A DNA stretch of 64,000 bases. Origin: Chryseobacterium sp. MYb7 (GTDB lineage: Bacteria; Bacteroidota; Bacteroidia; Flavobacteriales; Weeksellaceae). Location of the stretch: contig NZ_PCOU01000002.1 in NCBI RefSeq assembly GCF_002979455.1, forward strand, positions 1-64,000, in the 5' to 3' direction. A program made the position numbers and the translations under genes. Below, piece after piece: positions 28,034 to 37,044 of this stretch (its first letter is position 1; every line of letters begins with the position of its first letter). The notes under the pieces are model-generated. The model was not told the DNA's origin. It searched no databases and was given only the letters and a program-made list of their open reading frames with translations.

Positions 28034-29422
28034 ATGAATTACGATATTATTGTCATTGGAAGTGGTCCTGGTGGATATGTTACTGCGATCAGAGCAGCGC
28101 AATTAGGTTTCAAAACCGCAATTATCGAGAAAGAAAATTTAGGAGGAATTTGCCTTAACTGGGGATGTATTCCAACTAAAGCTTTATTGAAATCTGCTCA
28201 GGTTTTTCATTATATCAACCACGCTGAAGATTATGGTTTGAATAAAGTGGAGGCAAGCTTTGAATTCCCAAATGTAATTCAGAGAAGCCGTGGTGTTGCC
28301 AGCAAAATGAGCAAAGGAATCGAATTCTTGATGAAAAAGAATAAGATTGACGTAATTCTTGGTACTGCAAAAGTACAGAAAGGTAAAAAAGTTTCTGTTA
28401 CGGATAAAGAAGGTAAAGTAACTGAATATACAGGTACTCACATCATTATTGCAACTGGAGCTCGTTCAAGAGAATTACCAAACTTGCCACAGGATGGTAA
28501 AAAAGTAATCGGATACAGACAGGCATTATCTCTTCCTGAGCAGCCAAAATCTATGATCGTTGTAGGTTCTGGAGCTATCGGGGTAGAATTTGCTGACTTC
28601 TATAACACAATGGGAACTAAAGTAACTGTTGTTGAATTTATGCCAAACATCGTTCCTGTAGAGGATGAAGAAATCTCTAAACACTTAGAGAAATCTCTGA
28701 AAAAGACAGGAATCGAGATCATGACCAACGCATCTGTAGAAAGCGTTGATACAAGTGGAGAAGGCGTAAAAGCTACTGTGAAAACAGCTAACGGAAATAT
28801 TACTCTTGAAGCTGATATCTTATTATCTGCTGTAGGTATTGCTGCTAACATCGAGAACATCGGTTTAGAAGAAGTAGGAATCCAGACAGATAAAGGAAGA
28901 GTATTGGTAAACGAATGGTATGAAACTTCAGTACCTGGTTACTATGCCATTGGAGATATCATCCCAACTCAGGCATTGGCACACGTAGCTTCTGCAGAAG
29001 GAATCACTTGTGTTGAGAAAATCAAAGGAATGCACGTTGAAAAAATCGACTATGGCAATATCCCAGGATGTACTTACTGCCACCCTGAAGTAGCTTCTGT
29101 AGGTCTTACTGAAAAGCAGGCTAAAGAAAAAGGATACGAAATCAAAGTAGGTAAATTCCCTCTTTCTGCAAGTGGTAAAGCTACTGCAAACGGAAATACA
29201 GACGGATTTATCAAAGTAATTTTTGATGCTAAATATGGTGAGTGGTTAGGATGCCACATGATTGGTGAAGGAGTAACGGATATGGTTGCTGAAGCTGTTG
29301 TTGCTAGAAAACTAGAAACTACAGGTCACGAGATCATCAAATCTATCCACCCGCACCCAACAGTTTCTGAAGCCATTATGGAAGCTGCTGCTGCTGCTTA
29401 CGGTGAAGTGATTCACATTTAA
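28034..29422 (+). CDS. lpdA: Dihydrolipoyl dehydrogenase
   Basis: A 462-residue flavoprotein. FAD-binding GSGPGGYVTAIRAAQLG is followed by the redox disulfide C40-x4-C45 (GGICLNWGCIPTKAL), a central NAD-binding GSGAIGVEFADF segment, and the C-terminal interface with HPHPTVSEAIMEA (active-site His-Glu pair). It reoxidises dihydrolipoamide in pyruvate and 2-oxoglutarate dehydrogenase and glycine cleavage complexes. It stands alone here with its own terminator, as usual in flavobacteria. Codon use is notably biased, consistent with high expression. Confidence 0.95.
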   Translation: MNYDIIVIGSGPGGYVTAIRAAQLGFKTAIIEKENLGGICLNWGCIPTKALLKSAQVFHYINHAEDYGLNKVEASFEFPNVIQRSRGVASKMSKGIEFLMKKNKIDVILGTAKVQKGKKVSVTDKEGKVTEYTGTHIIIATGARSRELPNLPQDGKKVIGYRQALSLPEQPKSMIVVGSGAIGVEFADFYNTMGTKVTVVEFMPNIVPVEDEEISKHLEKSLKKTGIEIMTNASVESVDTSGEGVKATVKTANGNITLEADILLSAVGIAANIENIGLEEVGIQTDKGRVLVNEWYETSVPGYYAIGDIIPTQALAHVASAEGITCVEKIKGMHVEKIDYGNIPGCTYCHPEVASVGLTEKQAKEKGYEIKVGKFPLSASGKATANGNTDGFIKVIFDAKYGEWLGCHMIGEGVTDMVAEAVVARKLETTGHEIIKSIHPHPTVSEAIMEAAAAAYGEVIHI

Positions 29423-29443
29423 TCAATTATTTTAAATATATAA

Positions 29444-29471
29444 AAGCTCAGATTTTTCTGGGCTTTTTTTA
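29444..29471 (+). terminator. Terminator of lpdA
   Basis: AAGCTCAGA / TCTGGGCTT stem with T-rich loop and a run of seven or more T, ending 10 bp before the next gene. Confidence 0.75.
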
Positions 29472-29481
29472 ATAATTAACT

Positions 29482-30072
29482 ATGAAGAAAATATTTTTTT
29501 TATTTGCAATCCTTTGTTCCTCCTTCATTTTTTCTCAAGAAAAAGAAAACAAAAGATATTTTCCAGCGGAATATGTTTTAAAAAAGTCCGGAGATACCAT
29601 AAAGGCTAGAGTGAGAAATACTGGTATGTATACTAATAAAAAATATTCATTTGCTACTGTTTTATTTAAAATGAAGATGATGGATGAAAAAGGAAATACA
29701 ACCTGGGTCCCCATTAATGAAGTAAGATATATTAAAATTTTGGATGAGGATAAGCAGAAGCATGAATATTTTGCATCAACGGATAAATTTATTAAAGAGA
29801 AAGGGCTGGTTGAGGTAGTTTATGAAGGAAAGAATATAAATTGGTATAAGGCTTTTAGTAACTCGATTTTGTCACAAGGTATCCAAATTGTGAATTATTT
29901 GGTGGATAAGGATAAAAATATTCTTTATAAAGAGATGCTTTTAGATGGCTTCAGTCGGAATTTAAAGAAGTTATTTAAAGAAGATTTGGATTTGACGGAA
30001 AAACTAAAGCAAGCTAAAATAGAGAAAGATTACATCAAGCTTTTACAATTATATGATAGTAAACTAAAATAA
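29482..30072 (+). CDS. Secreted protein of unknown function
   Basis: A 196-residue protein with signal peptide (KIFFLFAILCSSFIFSQ). The mature part is basic and mixed alpha/beta: RYFPAEYVLKKSGDTIKAR, WVPINEVRYIKIL and a Lys-rich C-terminal helix. No membrane segment, lipobox or recognisable active site. Its start lies just after the lpdA terminator. Confidence 0.65.
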   Translation: MKKIFFLFAILCSSFIFSQEKENKRYFPAEYVLKKSGDTIKARVRNTGMYTNKKYSFATVLFKMKMMDEKGNTTWVPINEVRYIKILDEDKQKHEYFASTDKFIKEKGLVEVVYEGKNINWYKAFSNSILSQGIQIVNYLVDKDKNILYKEMLLDGFSRNLKKLFKEDLDLTEKLKQAKIEKDYIKLLQLYDSKLK

Positions 30073-30081
30073 GATTTAAAT

Positions 30082-30168
30082 GAGGCTGTCTTCCTGTCTG
30101 ACAACTTTTGTCATGTAAGGAATTCTCAGAGCGTTGGTTTACCTTTTGAAACAGCCTCTTCTTTTTTA
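30082..30168. repeat. Imperfect palindromic repeat or large terminator hairpin
   Basis: GAGGCTGT (30082-30089) and ACAGCCTC (30151-30158) are inverted repeats with a 61-base loop that holds a small GACAA/TTGTC hairpin. TTCTTTTTT follows. It could be a terminator with an inserted loop or a member of a flavobacterial palindromic repeat family. Confidence 0.45.
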
Positions 30169-30355
30169 TGTAACAATAAACCTAATATATTTCAAAAACC
30201 TGTTAGTTTTATTGTTTACTCTATATTCTTCTTAAATGAAGTTTTTAGATGAATTTTTAATTTATATACAGTGGATTTTCTTAAAATAATTTTAAAATTA
30301 ACATATTTATAAAAATTAACTTAATTATCTCATACCGTTTTCATACATTTATTCA

Positions 30356-31156
30356 ATGAATTTTGAGAGAGTAGGACTTGTTTTATCAGGAGGCGGTACC
30401 AAAGGAATCGCTCATGCAGGAGTATTAAAATTCTTACAGGAAAAAGGAATTGAAATTGATATCCTTTCCTGCTGCAGTGCCGGATCTATCGTAGGATGTC
30501 TTCATGCTATAGGAAAAACTCCGGAAGAAATCCTGGAATTTTTCAATTCTGTGTATTTTTTCAACTGGAAGCACTTTACCTTCAATCAGCCGGGACTTGT
30601 TTCTTCAGTGATCTTCAGAAACTATCTGAAACCTATTTTCCATGAAATGAAATTGGGTGACCTTGATATCGAGGTGAAAATTGTAGCGACTGAGCTTGTT
30701 GCCGGAACGCAGAAGATTTTTGATAAAGATTTTGAGATCGTGGATGCCATCATTGCTTCATGTTCCATTCCGGGAATTACAACACCTTATATCATTGGGG
30801 ATGAAATGTATTGTGATGGGGGAGTCTTGAATAATTTTCCGGCAGATATCATCAGAGAGGATTGTGAAAAGCTTATCGGTGTATTTGTCTCTCCTCCCAA
30901 CGAAGCCAAGATTAAAGATCTGAACTCCATTAAAGCGATTGTTTCCCGTTCTTACGATTTGCTTTCCTACAGGATAGAAAAAGTAAAATTTGATTACTGT
31001 GACTGGTTCATTTCGTCCCAGAAATTATCTTCTTATGGAACTTTTGAACGCAGAAAAGACAGATTGGAAGAGATTTTTAATATCGGTTACAAAGCAGCAA
31101 AAGAAAGCTATGAGGAAAGTACCTTTTTTACAGAATTAAGACAATCCGGAACATAA
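30356..31156 (+). CDS. Patatin-like phospholipase
   Basis: A 266-residue cytosolic patatin-fold hydrolase. It has the oxyanion loop GLVLSGGGTKGIAHAGVL, the catalytic Ser in CCSAGSIVG, and the catalytic Asp in MYCDGGVLNNF. The nucleophile elbow departs from the family pattern GxSxG: the first Gly is Cys (C-C-S-A-G). The Ser/Asp dyad itself is intact. Members release fatty acids from membrane lipids; the bacterial short forms are mostly uncharacterised. Single-gene unit with its own terminator. Confidence 0.88.
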   Translation: MNFERVGLVLSGGGTKGIAHAGVLKFLQEKGIEIDILSCCSAGSIVGCLHAIGKTPEEILEFFNSVYFFNWKHFTFNQPGLVSSVIFRNYLKPIFHEMKLGDLDIEVKIVATELVAGTQKIFDKDFEIVDAIIASCSIPGITTPYIIGDEMYCDGGVLNNFPADIIREDCEKLIGVFVSPPNEAKIKDLNSIKAIVSRSYDLLSYRIEKVKFDYCDWFISSQKLSSYGTFERRKDRLEEIFNIGYKAAKESYEESTFFTELRQSGT

Positions 31157-31157
31157 A

Positions 31158-31188
31158 AAAATCCCGCATCAATATGCAGGATTTTTAT
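31158..31188 (+). terminator. Terminator of the patatin gene
   Basis: AAATCC-CGCAT / ATGCA-GGATTT stem with TTTATTTT after it. Confidence 0.7.
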
Positions 31189-31286
31189 TTTATAAGAAAG
31201 GAAAGCAAATTTGAATTCTTAAAGATATGTTGTAGACAAACTACAGCACCTTCCATCTTCTATCCTCCAGCTTCCAGCCTTTATAC

Positions 31287-31724
31287 TTAATTTTTAACCA
31301 CATATCCGTCCTGACGAACAATTTCACGGTCATTAGCATCGTTGACAACCAATGTGTAAGGAGCTTTTTTTGCAGAATCTGTAAGGTAATTTCTCCAAAC
31401 CTGATAGCTGTGTCCTTCATTATTGAAGTTGATGTAATAATTCCCTCCTGAACCGTCAGGAATCAGTTCCCCATCACTGATGATCATGCTTGGTTTAGCC
31501 GTAATCTTTGCATTGGCATTCCATGATTGGTAAAGGTACTTGCCATTCGGCTGCTTGTCTATTCTGATCTTGAATTTTTTGGTTTTGATAATAACAGTCT
31601 TCGGGACCTGCTGAAGGATAGAAGAGGTTATAAAACCTTCTGTTTTTGGACTAGGAACTTCTTTGGCATAAACGAAAGAAAACTGAGCTAAGCAGAAAGT
31701 TCCTAATAAAATATGCTTTATCAT
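31287..31724 (-). CDS. Secreted protein of unknown function
   Basis: A 145-residue protein with signal peptide (MIKHILLGTFCLAQFSFVYA). The mature part is beta-rich: KTKKFKIRIDKQPNGKYLYQSW, SMIISDGELIPDGSGGNYYI, and a C-terminal VVNDANDREIVRQDGYVVK. This resembles small secreted proteins conserved among Chryseobacterium. No motif known to me. Confidence 0.65.
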   Translation of the reverse strand: MIKHILLGTFCLAQFSFVYAKEVPSPKTEGFITSSILQQVPKTVIIKTKKFKIRIDKQPNGKYLYQSWNANAKITAKPSMIISDGELIPDGSGGNYYINFNNEGHSYQVWRNYLTDSAKKAPYTLVVNDANDREIVRQDGYVVKN

Positions 31725-32170
31725 ATTGAGTGGTTATTGGTTAACATTTCAGACTCTATCAAATATGAAGCCATTTTTTATTAAAGAGAAGACTTATCGT
31801 TCTGGAAAATAAGTCCTTAAGGCTTTTGTATAGAGGTTCTGAAAAATAATAATATTGATTTTCAATTGATTACCATTTTGTTTGTGAAATATTATCAAAT
31901 TCTGAAACAACTGAATACTTTTCTTATGTACATTTGTACCATCAAAGGATCTCGTTCCTTTATTATCAAAATGAAACTAATTAACTTTAAGTTTTTTCTA
32001 TTAAAAGTATCAGAAATCATCTTCACGATTTTTAATACTTCTCCTCCTGTAATTTCTTAATTTTTTTCGAAAGAATTATCACATAATTCGTACTCTGTTT
32101 TTTCATATTCTGAAGAATCAGAGCACAATCCTTGTTTTAAAATTTAATCAAAAACAAAAAAAAACAAACT
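31725..32170. other. 446-bp intergenic region
   Basis: AT-rich spacer between a divergent pair. A 64-codon frame on the plus strand (31866-32060) has no convincing start or protein-like composition. Only a weak CATATTTG box for the minus-strand gene is seen. Nothing else recognised. Confidence 0.4.
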
Positions 32171-34108
32171 ATGGAATTAGCTTTTCATGGCTGGATGGTT
32201 CCGGCCGTAATTGCGCTTTTGTGCGTACTTTTTTACAAATTCATCTTAAGAATTTTCTTTGGATTAATCATTGTTCCCCAGGACAAAATAGGTTTGGTTA
32301 CCAAAAAATTTGTGTTGGTAGGTAAACAGGAACTTCCTGAGGGAAGGATTATCGCCACCAATGGAGAAGCAGGTTTTCAGGCTCAGACATTAGCTCCGGG
32401 AGTCTATTTTGGGAAATGGATATGGCAGTATTCTATCGATTTTCAATCTTTTACAGTGATCCCGACCGGTAAAATAGGATTATTACTGGCAAAAGATGGT
32501 GTAGAGCTGGAAACCGGAAGAATTTTAGCCAGAAAAGTGGACTGTGATTCTTTTCAGGATGCTGAAGCTTTTTTAAAAAACGGAGGAAGAAAAGGCCGTC
32601 AGACCGCAATCATTGCACCGGGATCTTACAGAATCAATACATTGTTGTTTGAAATCGAATTAACGGATATGACTCAGATTCCTGATAATGCGGTAGGAAT
32701 TATTACAACCATGGAAGGAAGTCCTCTGGAAGAAGGTCAGATTGCCGGTAAAATTATCAGTGATCATAATAAATTTCAGGATGTTGATACCTTTTTAAAC
32801 AATGGAGGATATAAAGGTCTTCAGGAGCAGGTAATCCTTGCCGGATCTTATTTCCTGAACCCTTGGTTCACAAAAGTAGAAATGGTAAAAATGACGGAAA
32901 TCCCGATTGGCCATGTGGGCGTTATTATCAGCTATGTGGGAGAAGATGGAAAAGATCTGAGCGGTGTTGATTTTAAACATGGAAATATTGTGGAGAAAGG
33001 TCATAAAGGAGTTTGGGCGGAGCCTATTGGTCCCGGAAAATATCCTATCAATCCATACATTATGAAAGTTGAGCTTGTTCCTACAACCAATTTAGTATTG
33101 AACTGGGCTTATGAAAGAAGTGAATCTCATCAGCTTGATAAGAACCTTTCAACCATTACAGTACGAAGTAAAGATGGTTTCCCTTTCAACCTTGATGTTT
33201 CGCAAATCATTCATATTCCAACTTATGAAGCTCCAAAAGTGATCGCCCGTTTCGGAAATATGATCAATCTTGTGAGCCAGGTTTTAGAGCCAACGATTGG
33301 AAATTATTTCAGAAACTCAGCACAGGACAGTGATGTGATTGCATTTTTAGGAAGCAGAAAAGAAAGACAGCAATCTGCCAAAGACCATATCAGCAGTGTT
33401 CTAGAACAGTATAACGTAAACGCTGTTGATACTTTGATAGGCGCGATCGTTCCTCCTGAAAGTTTAATGAAAACTTTGACAGACAGAAAATTAGCGGAAG
33501 AACAGAAAATAACTTATGAAACTGAAATGCTGGCTCAGGAAACGCGCCAAGCTCTTGAAAAAGAAACAGCCGTTGCTGATATGCAGAAGGAAATTGTAAA
33601 AGCGGATCAAGGGGTTGTGATTGCAGAAAGAATTGCTGATGCATCGGTGAAAAAGGCAACCGGAGATGCCAATTCTGTAAGATTGCAGGCGAATGCAGAA
33701 GGAGACAGATTGAAGCTATTAGCAACCGGAGAAGCTGAGAAAACAAGACTTCTGGCAAAAGCTGAAGCTGAAAAAATTGAATTGCTGGCAAAAGCAAGTG
33801 CTGAACAGATTTCATTAACTGGTAATGCTGAAGCAGAGAAAATTCTGGCCATTGGTAAATCTAATGCGGAATCCTATAAACTGTCTGTAGAAGCAATGGG
33901 CGGAAATAATTTCACCCAATTAAAGATTATGGAAAATATAGCGAGTCAGAATGTAAGAATAATGCCTGAAGTATTAATCGGGGGAAGCGGAGATTCTGCC
34001 AATGGAGGAATCAGTGGACTTTTAGGACTTCAGCTGTTGGAACAGATTCAGAAGAAAAATGTAGAAACGGTTCCTGTCACTGAAGAAAAAACGGATAATG
34101 ATTCTTAA
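32171..34108 (+). CDS. SPFH/flotillin-like protein with four N-terminal tandem repeats
   Basis: A 645-residue protein. Residues 7-34 form one N-terminal membrane helix. Four related units follow at about 35-95, 97-168, 170-242 and 244-303, each with IP-x3-VGII near the start, G-x-I/F-x-A/E in the middle, F-Q-D-A/V-x-x-F-L-x-N-G-G-x-K-G in units 2 and 3, and APGSY/GPGKY near the end. The band 7 domain spans about 305-420, then a long Glu/Ala-rich coiled coil (QEKETAVADMQKE, GDANSVRLQANAEGDR, GEAEKTRLLAKAEAEK). Flotillins organise membrane microdomains. The repeat-plus-SPFH layout resembles the general plan of major vault protein; this is a resemblance only. The small membrane gene follows 48 bp later. 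Confidence 0.88.
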   Translation: MELAFHGWMVPAVIALLCVLFYKFILRIFFGLIIVPQDKIGLVTKKFVLVGKQELPEGRIIATNGEAGFQAQTLAPGVYFGKWIWQYSIDFQSFTVIPTGKIGLLLAKDGVELETGRILARKVDCDSFQDAEAFLKNGGRKGRQTAIIAPGSYRINTLLFEIELTDMTQIPDNAVGIITTMEGSPLEEGQIAGKIISDHNKFQDVDTFLNNGGYKGLQEQVILAGSYFLNPWFTKVEMVKMTEIPIGHVGVIISYVGEDGKDLSGVDFKHGNIVEKGHKGVWAEPIGPGKYPINPYIMKVELVPTTNLVLNWAYERSESHQLDKNLSTITVRSKDGFPFNLDVSQIIHIPTYEAPKVIARFGNMINLVSQVLEPTIGNYFRNSAQDSDVIAFLGSRKERQQSAKDHISSVLEQYNVNAVDTLIGAIVPPESLMKTLTDRKLAEEQKITYETEMLAQETRQALEKETAVADMQKEIVKADQGVVIAERIADASVKKATGDANSVRLQANAEGDRLKLLATGEAEKTRLLAKAEAEKIELLAKASAEQISLTGNAEAEKILAIGKSNAESYKLSVEAMGGNNFTQLKIMENIASQNVRIMPEVLIGGSGDSANGGISGLLGLQLLEQIQKKNVETVPVTEEKTDNDS

Positions 34109-34156
34109 CTCAATTGGCCAATAACTTACACTTAACTCAAATTTTGAATTTTTAAA

Positions 34157-34591
34157 ATGATTTATATCGTTCAGCTCATTATAGCACTACTGATTATTAG
34201 TTTTTTTGTTTTCTCCATTATTGAAATCTATTGTGAAATTGTGAAAAAGAGTTCTAAAGCCTTTTTTGGCATGCTTATCAGCCTGATTTTATTTTTTCTA
34301 ATGATTACAGTACGCAATCATTTGGTTAAAAATGAACTTGTAGAAAATATCAAAACTTCAAAAATAGAACAAAGCAATTCATCTTTTTCAAAAAGAGAAT
34401 TGTCTGATATTCATATTGTAAGTGAGAAAATGAGAGTTGTTGATAAGGATATTTATATTGTGCTTATGCCTCAAAAAGATACGCTTTATATGAATCAGGA
34501 TTTTCATGATAAAAATAAATTCTGGGTTCACTATAAAAAGTATGAGATTTTAAAAATTACAGCACCAGTAGGATATATCATTAAAAACTAA
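34157..34591 (+). CDS. Small membrane protein, unknown
   Basis: A 144-residue protein with two membrane helices (residues about 2-25 and 38-53) and a soluble C-terminal domain of about 90 residues with no recognised motif. It follows the flotillin-like gene by 48 bp on the same strand. NfeD partners usually accompany flotillins; this protein could serve a similar role, but it does not look like NfeD (no OB-fold pattern). Confidence 0.6.
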   Translation: MIYIVQLIIALLIISFFVFSIIEIYCEIVKKSSKAFFGMLISLILFFLMITVRNHLVKNELVENIKTSKIEQSNSSFSKRELSDIHIVSEKMRVVDKDIYIVLMPQKDTLYMNQDFHDKNKFWVHYKKYEILKITAPVGYIIKN

Positions 34592-34593
34592 AA

Positions 34594-34623
34594 AAATCGC
34601 CCGAAAAACTTTCGGGCGATTTC
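34594..34623. terminator. Bidirectional terminator
   Basis: AAATCGCCCGAAA / TTTCGGGCGATTT, 13-bp perfect stem with AAC loop, between convergent genes. Confidence 0.85.
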
Positions 34624-34630
34624 ATATTCT

Positions 34631-35326
34631 TTATGCGGTATAACTTGCAAAAGCGTCTTCCAGACTTTCAAACTTACCTTTAAACTCATCAATAGGGCAG
34701 TCCTGAAGAATATTTCCTTTGTGTATAAGAATTACTCTTGAACAAAGGGCTTCTACTTCCTGCATAATATGTGTTGATAATAAAACCGTCTTTTGCTGTC
34801 CGATTTCCTTTACTACATTACGGATTTCTATGATTTGGTTAGGATCCAGACCATTGGTAGGTTCATCCAGAATCAATAGATCCGGCTGATGAATAATAGC
34901 CTGTGCAAGCCCTACACGTTGTTTGTACCCTTTAGACAACTGACCAATTTTTTTTGATTTTTCGGGGGTAATTCCTACCAATTCTATGACCTCATCTACT
35001 CTGGATTCAGAGATTTTATGGATGTTGGCTATAAACTGAAGGTATTCTTTCACATACATTTCCAGATAAAGCGGGTTGTTTTCAGGAAGAAAACCTATTT
35101 TCTTTTTGCTTTCAATCTCATGGTCAGAGATATTCATCCCATTGAAAATAATTTCACCCTGATCAATTTTCAGTGCTCCGACAATGGATTTCATCAAGGT
35201 AGATTTTCCGGCACCGTTTGGACCAAGAAGACCAATGATTTCATTTTTATCAATAGAAATATTGATATTGTCTAGGGCAGTCTGCTCACCAAATTTTTTG
35301 GTTAAATTGATTATCTGAAGCGGCAT
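34631..35326 (-). CDS. ABC transporter ATP-binding protein
   Basis: A 231-residue ATPase of the CcmA/multidrug-export class. Walker A is GPNGAGKST at 35-43, the Q-loop segment FLPENNPLY, a signature written LSKGYKQRV in place of LSGGQ, and Walker B plus D-loop LLILDEPTNGLDP, with the H-switch in LLSTHIMQE. It resembles GldA-type ATPases of gliding flavobacteria but is shorter than the typical 300 residues, and no permease lies beside it, so I do not name it. It probably energises an unlinked permease. Confidence 0.85.
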   Translation of the reverse strand: MPLQIINLTKKFGEQTALDNINISIDKNEIIGLLGPNGAGKSTLMKSIVGALKIDQGEIIFNGMNISDHEIESKKKIGFLPENNPLYLEMYVKEYLQFIANIHKISESRVDEVIELVGITPEKSKKIGQLSKGYKQRVGLAQAIIHQPDLLILDEPTNGLDPNQIIEIRNVVKEIGQQKTVLLSTHIMQEVEALCSRVILIHKGNILQDCPIDEFKGKFESLEDAFASYTA

Positions 35327-35361
35327 ATGTTTTACGATGTTTTTGCAAAAATAAAATAAAA

Positions 35362-35385
35362 AAACTCATCCGATAGAATGAGTTT
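35362..35385 (-). terminator. Terminator of the 35407-35967 gene
   Basis: AAACTCAT / ATGAGTTT stem with 8-base loop and a long T run on the minus strand. Confidence 0.75.
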
Positions 35386-35406
35386 CGCAATATTTATAAA
35401 ATATAA

Positions 35407-35967
35407 TTATTTTCTTGATTTTTTCTTGGTTCCGCCAGTTGCAGGTGCTGCAGTAGATGCTGTATTTCCATTTCCTTTACTCGCTGCAGGATTTACAGAA
35501 GCAGGTTTGTCATACATTGCATACTTTCCATTGGTTCTTCCGAAAACTTTCTCCACCTGTTTTTGAGTTAAAAACTGTGATTTTCCAATGTATTTTCGGT
35601 TTTTGTTGATCACCTGGATAAACTGTACGGTCTGCTGGCCGTAATTCTTTTCATAATGAAGTTCAATAATGTCATTAGGAAGTTCCAATACAATATTCTC
35701 CTCCGGAGGAGTAACAAAGCCATCCATGATCATTTTATATAATCCGGCAACATCCCCATTAAGGTTCTGAAAAGAAAAAGATCGGATTGTATTCAGGTTA
35801 CTGGTGTTCAGATCCTGGTAGTTGACTGTAAATTTATCTTCCTTTTTATATAGACCAACGGAATTATCTTTACCAATTTCCACCAAACTTTCATTCTTCA
35901 ACACTTTAATCTGTGAGAAAACTGAAATACCGAACATACATGTAATAAGTAGAATTATTTTTCTCAT
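35407..35967 (-). CDS. Secreted protein of unknown function
   Basis: A 186-residue protein with signal peptide (KIILLITCMFGISVFSQ). The mature part is mixed alpha/beta (KVLKNESLVEIGKDNSVGLY, ENIVLELPNDIIELHYEKN), with FLTQKQVEKVFGR near residue 133 and a low-complexity Ala/Asn/Thr tail ending TKKKSRK. A basic C-terminal tail is unusual for an exported protein. Own promoter (36003-36032) and terminator. Confidence 0.65.
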   Translation of the reverse strand: MRKIILLITCMFGISVFSQIKVLKNESLVEIGKDNSVGLYKKEDKFTVNYQDLNTSNLNTIRSFSFQNLNGDVAGLYKMIMDGFVTPPEENIVLELPNDIIELHYEKNYGQQTVQFIQVINKNRKYIGKSQFLTQKQVEKVFGRTNGKYAMYDKPASVNPAASKGNGNTASTAAPATGGTKKKSRK

Positions 35968-36348
35968 AAAATCAATTTTAATGTTTTATTACTTGGTGTA
36001 CATAAATTTACTAATAAAAAAGCAAAAAACAACTTTATTAGTTCAAGCAAAAGTAACATTTTTTTTTAATATCAATAGGAGATTATCTGTGGATACTATG
36101 GATTTCATTGTTTATTTAATAAATTGATAATCATTTGATTAATGGTTTTTTGCGCGAAAGTGTTGATTCTGATTAAATTCAGATTGACAATAATTAATAT
36201 GATGTAATGTGCTGAAATACAGATTGAATATTGCTCAAATACGTTGGAGTTGAAAATTAATTTGAAATAAATGTTAAAAATGCGGCTTTATAGATTAAAT
36301 TCTAAAAAAGAAGTGAGAAATTCAATATTGAAGTTTTCATAAATAGTT
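35968..36348. other. 381-bp intergenic region
   Basis: AT-rich. It holds the promoter of the minus-strand secreted protein. The rest shows no ORF, hairpin or repeat that I can support. Confidence 0.4.
36003..36032 (-). promoter_or_regulatory. Probable promoter of the 35407-35967 gene
   Basis: On the minus strand TTG (36030-36032), 19 bp, TAAATTTA (36003-36010): a 7/8 match to TAnnTTTG with exact spacing. Confidence 0.5.
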
Positions 36349-37044
36349 TCATAACAGTTTTCTTCTGGAAACAGAAGATATGAAGGTTTCAAACTCTTGC
36401 TTATAGCTTCTTCCCACAGGAATCTGATGATGGCATACCACAATCTCATTATTACTGAAAGCAGTTACAAAAGCAGAATTGATGATAAAAGACCTGTGAA
36501 TTCTTACAAAACCTTTACCTGATAAAGTTTTTTCCAGATCAGCAATCTTATTTTTGGAAACACAATTTTCCTGATTGGTAAGTACTATTTTGATGTCATT
36601 TCCCTGGCTTTCAAAATAAGCAATCTCCGAAAGGGAAAGTTTACGGTGCATTCCTTCAGTTTTGATGATGATAAAATCTTCGTTACTGTCCTGTGTATTT
36701 CTGAGTATACGTTCTACAGATTTGAAGAACCGTTCAAAAGTAATAGGTTTAAGAAGATAATCTACTGCTTCCAGCTCGAAACCTTCAATGGCAAAATCCC
36801 GGTAGGCTGTCGTGAAAATGGTTTTAGGTTTCTGCGGCAGTGATTTTAAAAAATCTATTCCGTTCAAATGAGGCATTTGTATATCCAGAAACATCAAATC
36901 TACAGTCTGATTCTGTAGTATTTTATAAGCTTGCATTGCATTTTGGGCTTTTCCTGTCAGCTTTAAATCGTCAATCTTAGAGATATGGTTTTCCAGCAAT
37001 GAGGCAGCCAGAGGTTCATCATCTACAATAATACAGTTAATCAT
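36349..37044 (-). CDS. LytTR family response regulator
   Basis: A 231-residue regulator. The receiver domain has the acidic pair Asp8/Asp9, phospho-acceptor Asp54 in MFLDIQMPHLNG, Thr in TTAY and Lys in LLKP. The LytTR DNA-binding domain occupies about 130-228 (GMHRKLSLSEIAYFESQGN, GFVRIHRSFIINSAF). It overlaps the kinase gene by 8 bp and pairs with it. Targets of Bacteroidetes LytTR regulators are often in nearby operons or cell-envelope genes; none is identifiable here. Confidence 0.92.
   Translation of the reverse strand: MINCIIVDDEPLAASLLENHISKIDDLKLTGKAQNAMQAYKILQNQTVDLMFLDIQMPHLNGIDFLKSLPQKPKTIFTTAYRDFAIEGFELEAVDYLLKPITFERFFKSVERILRNTQDSNEDFIIIKTEGMHRKLSLSEIAYFESQGNDIKIVLTNQENCVSKNKIADLEKTLSGKGFVRIHRSFIINSAFVTAFSNNEIVVCHHQIPVGRSYKQEFETFISSVSRRKLL

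Noticed and set aside
31866..32060. 64-codon ORF in the spacer before the SPFH gene
   Set aside because: No plausible ribosome-binding site, no conserved-looking sequence, biased composition.
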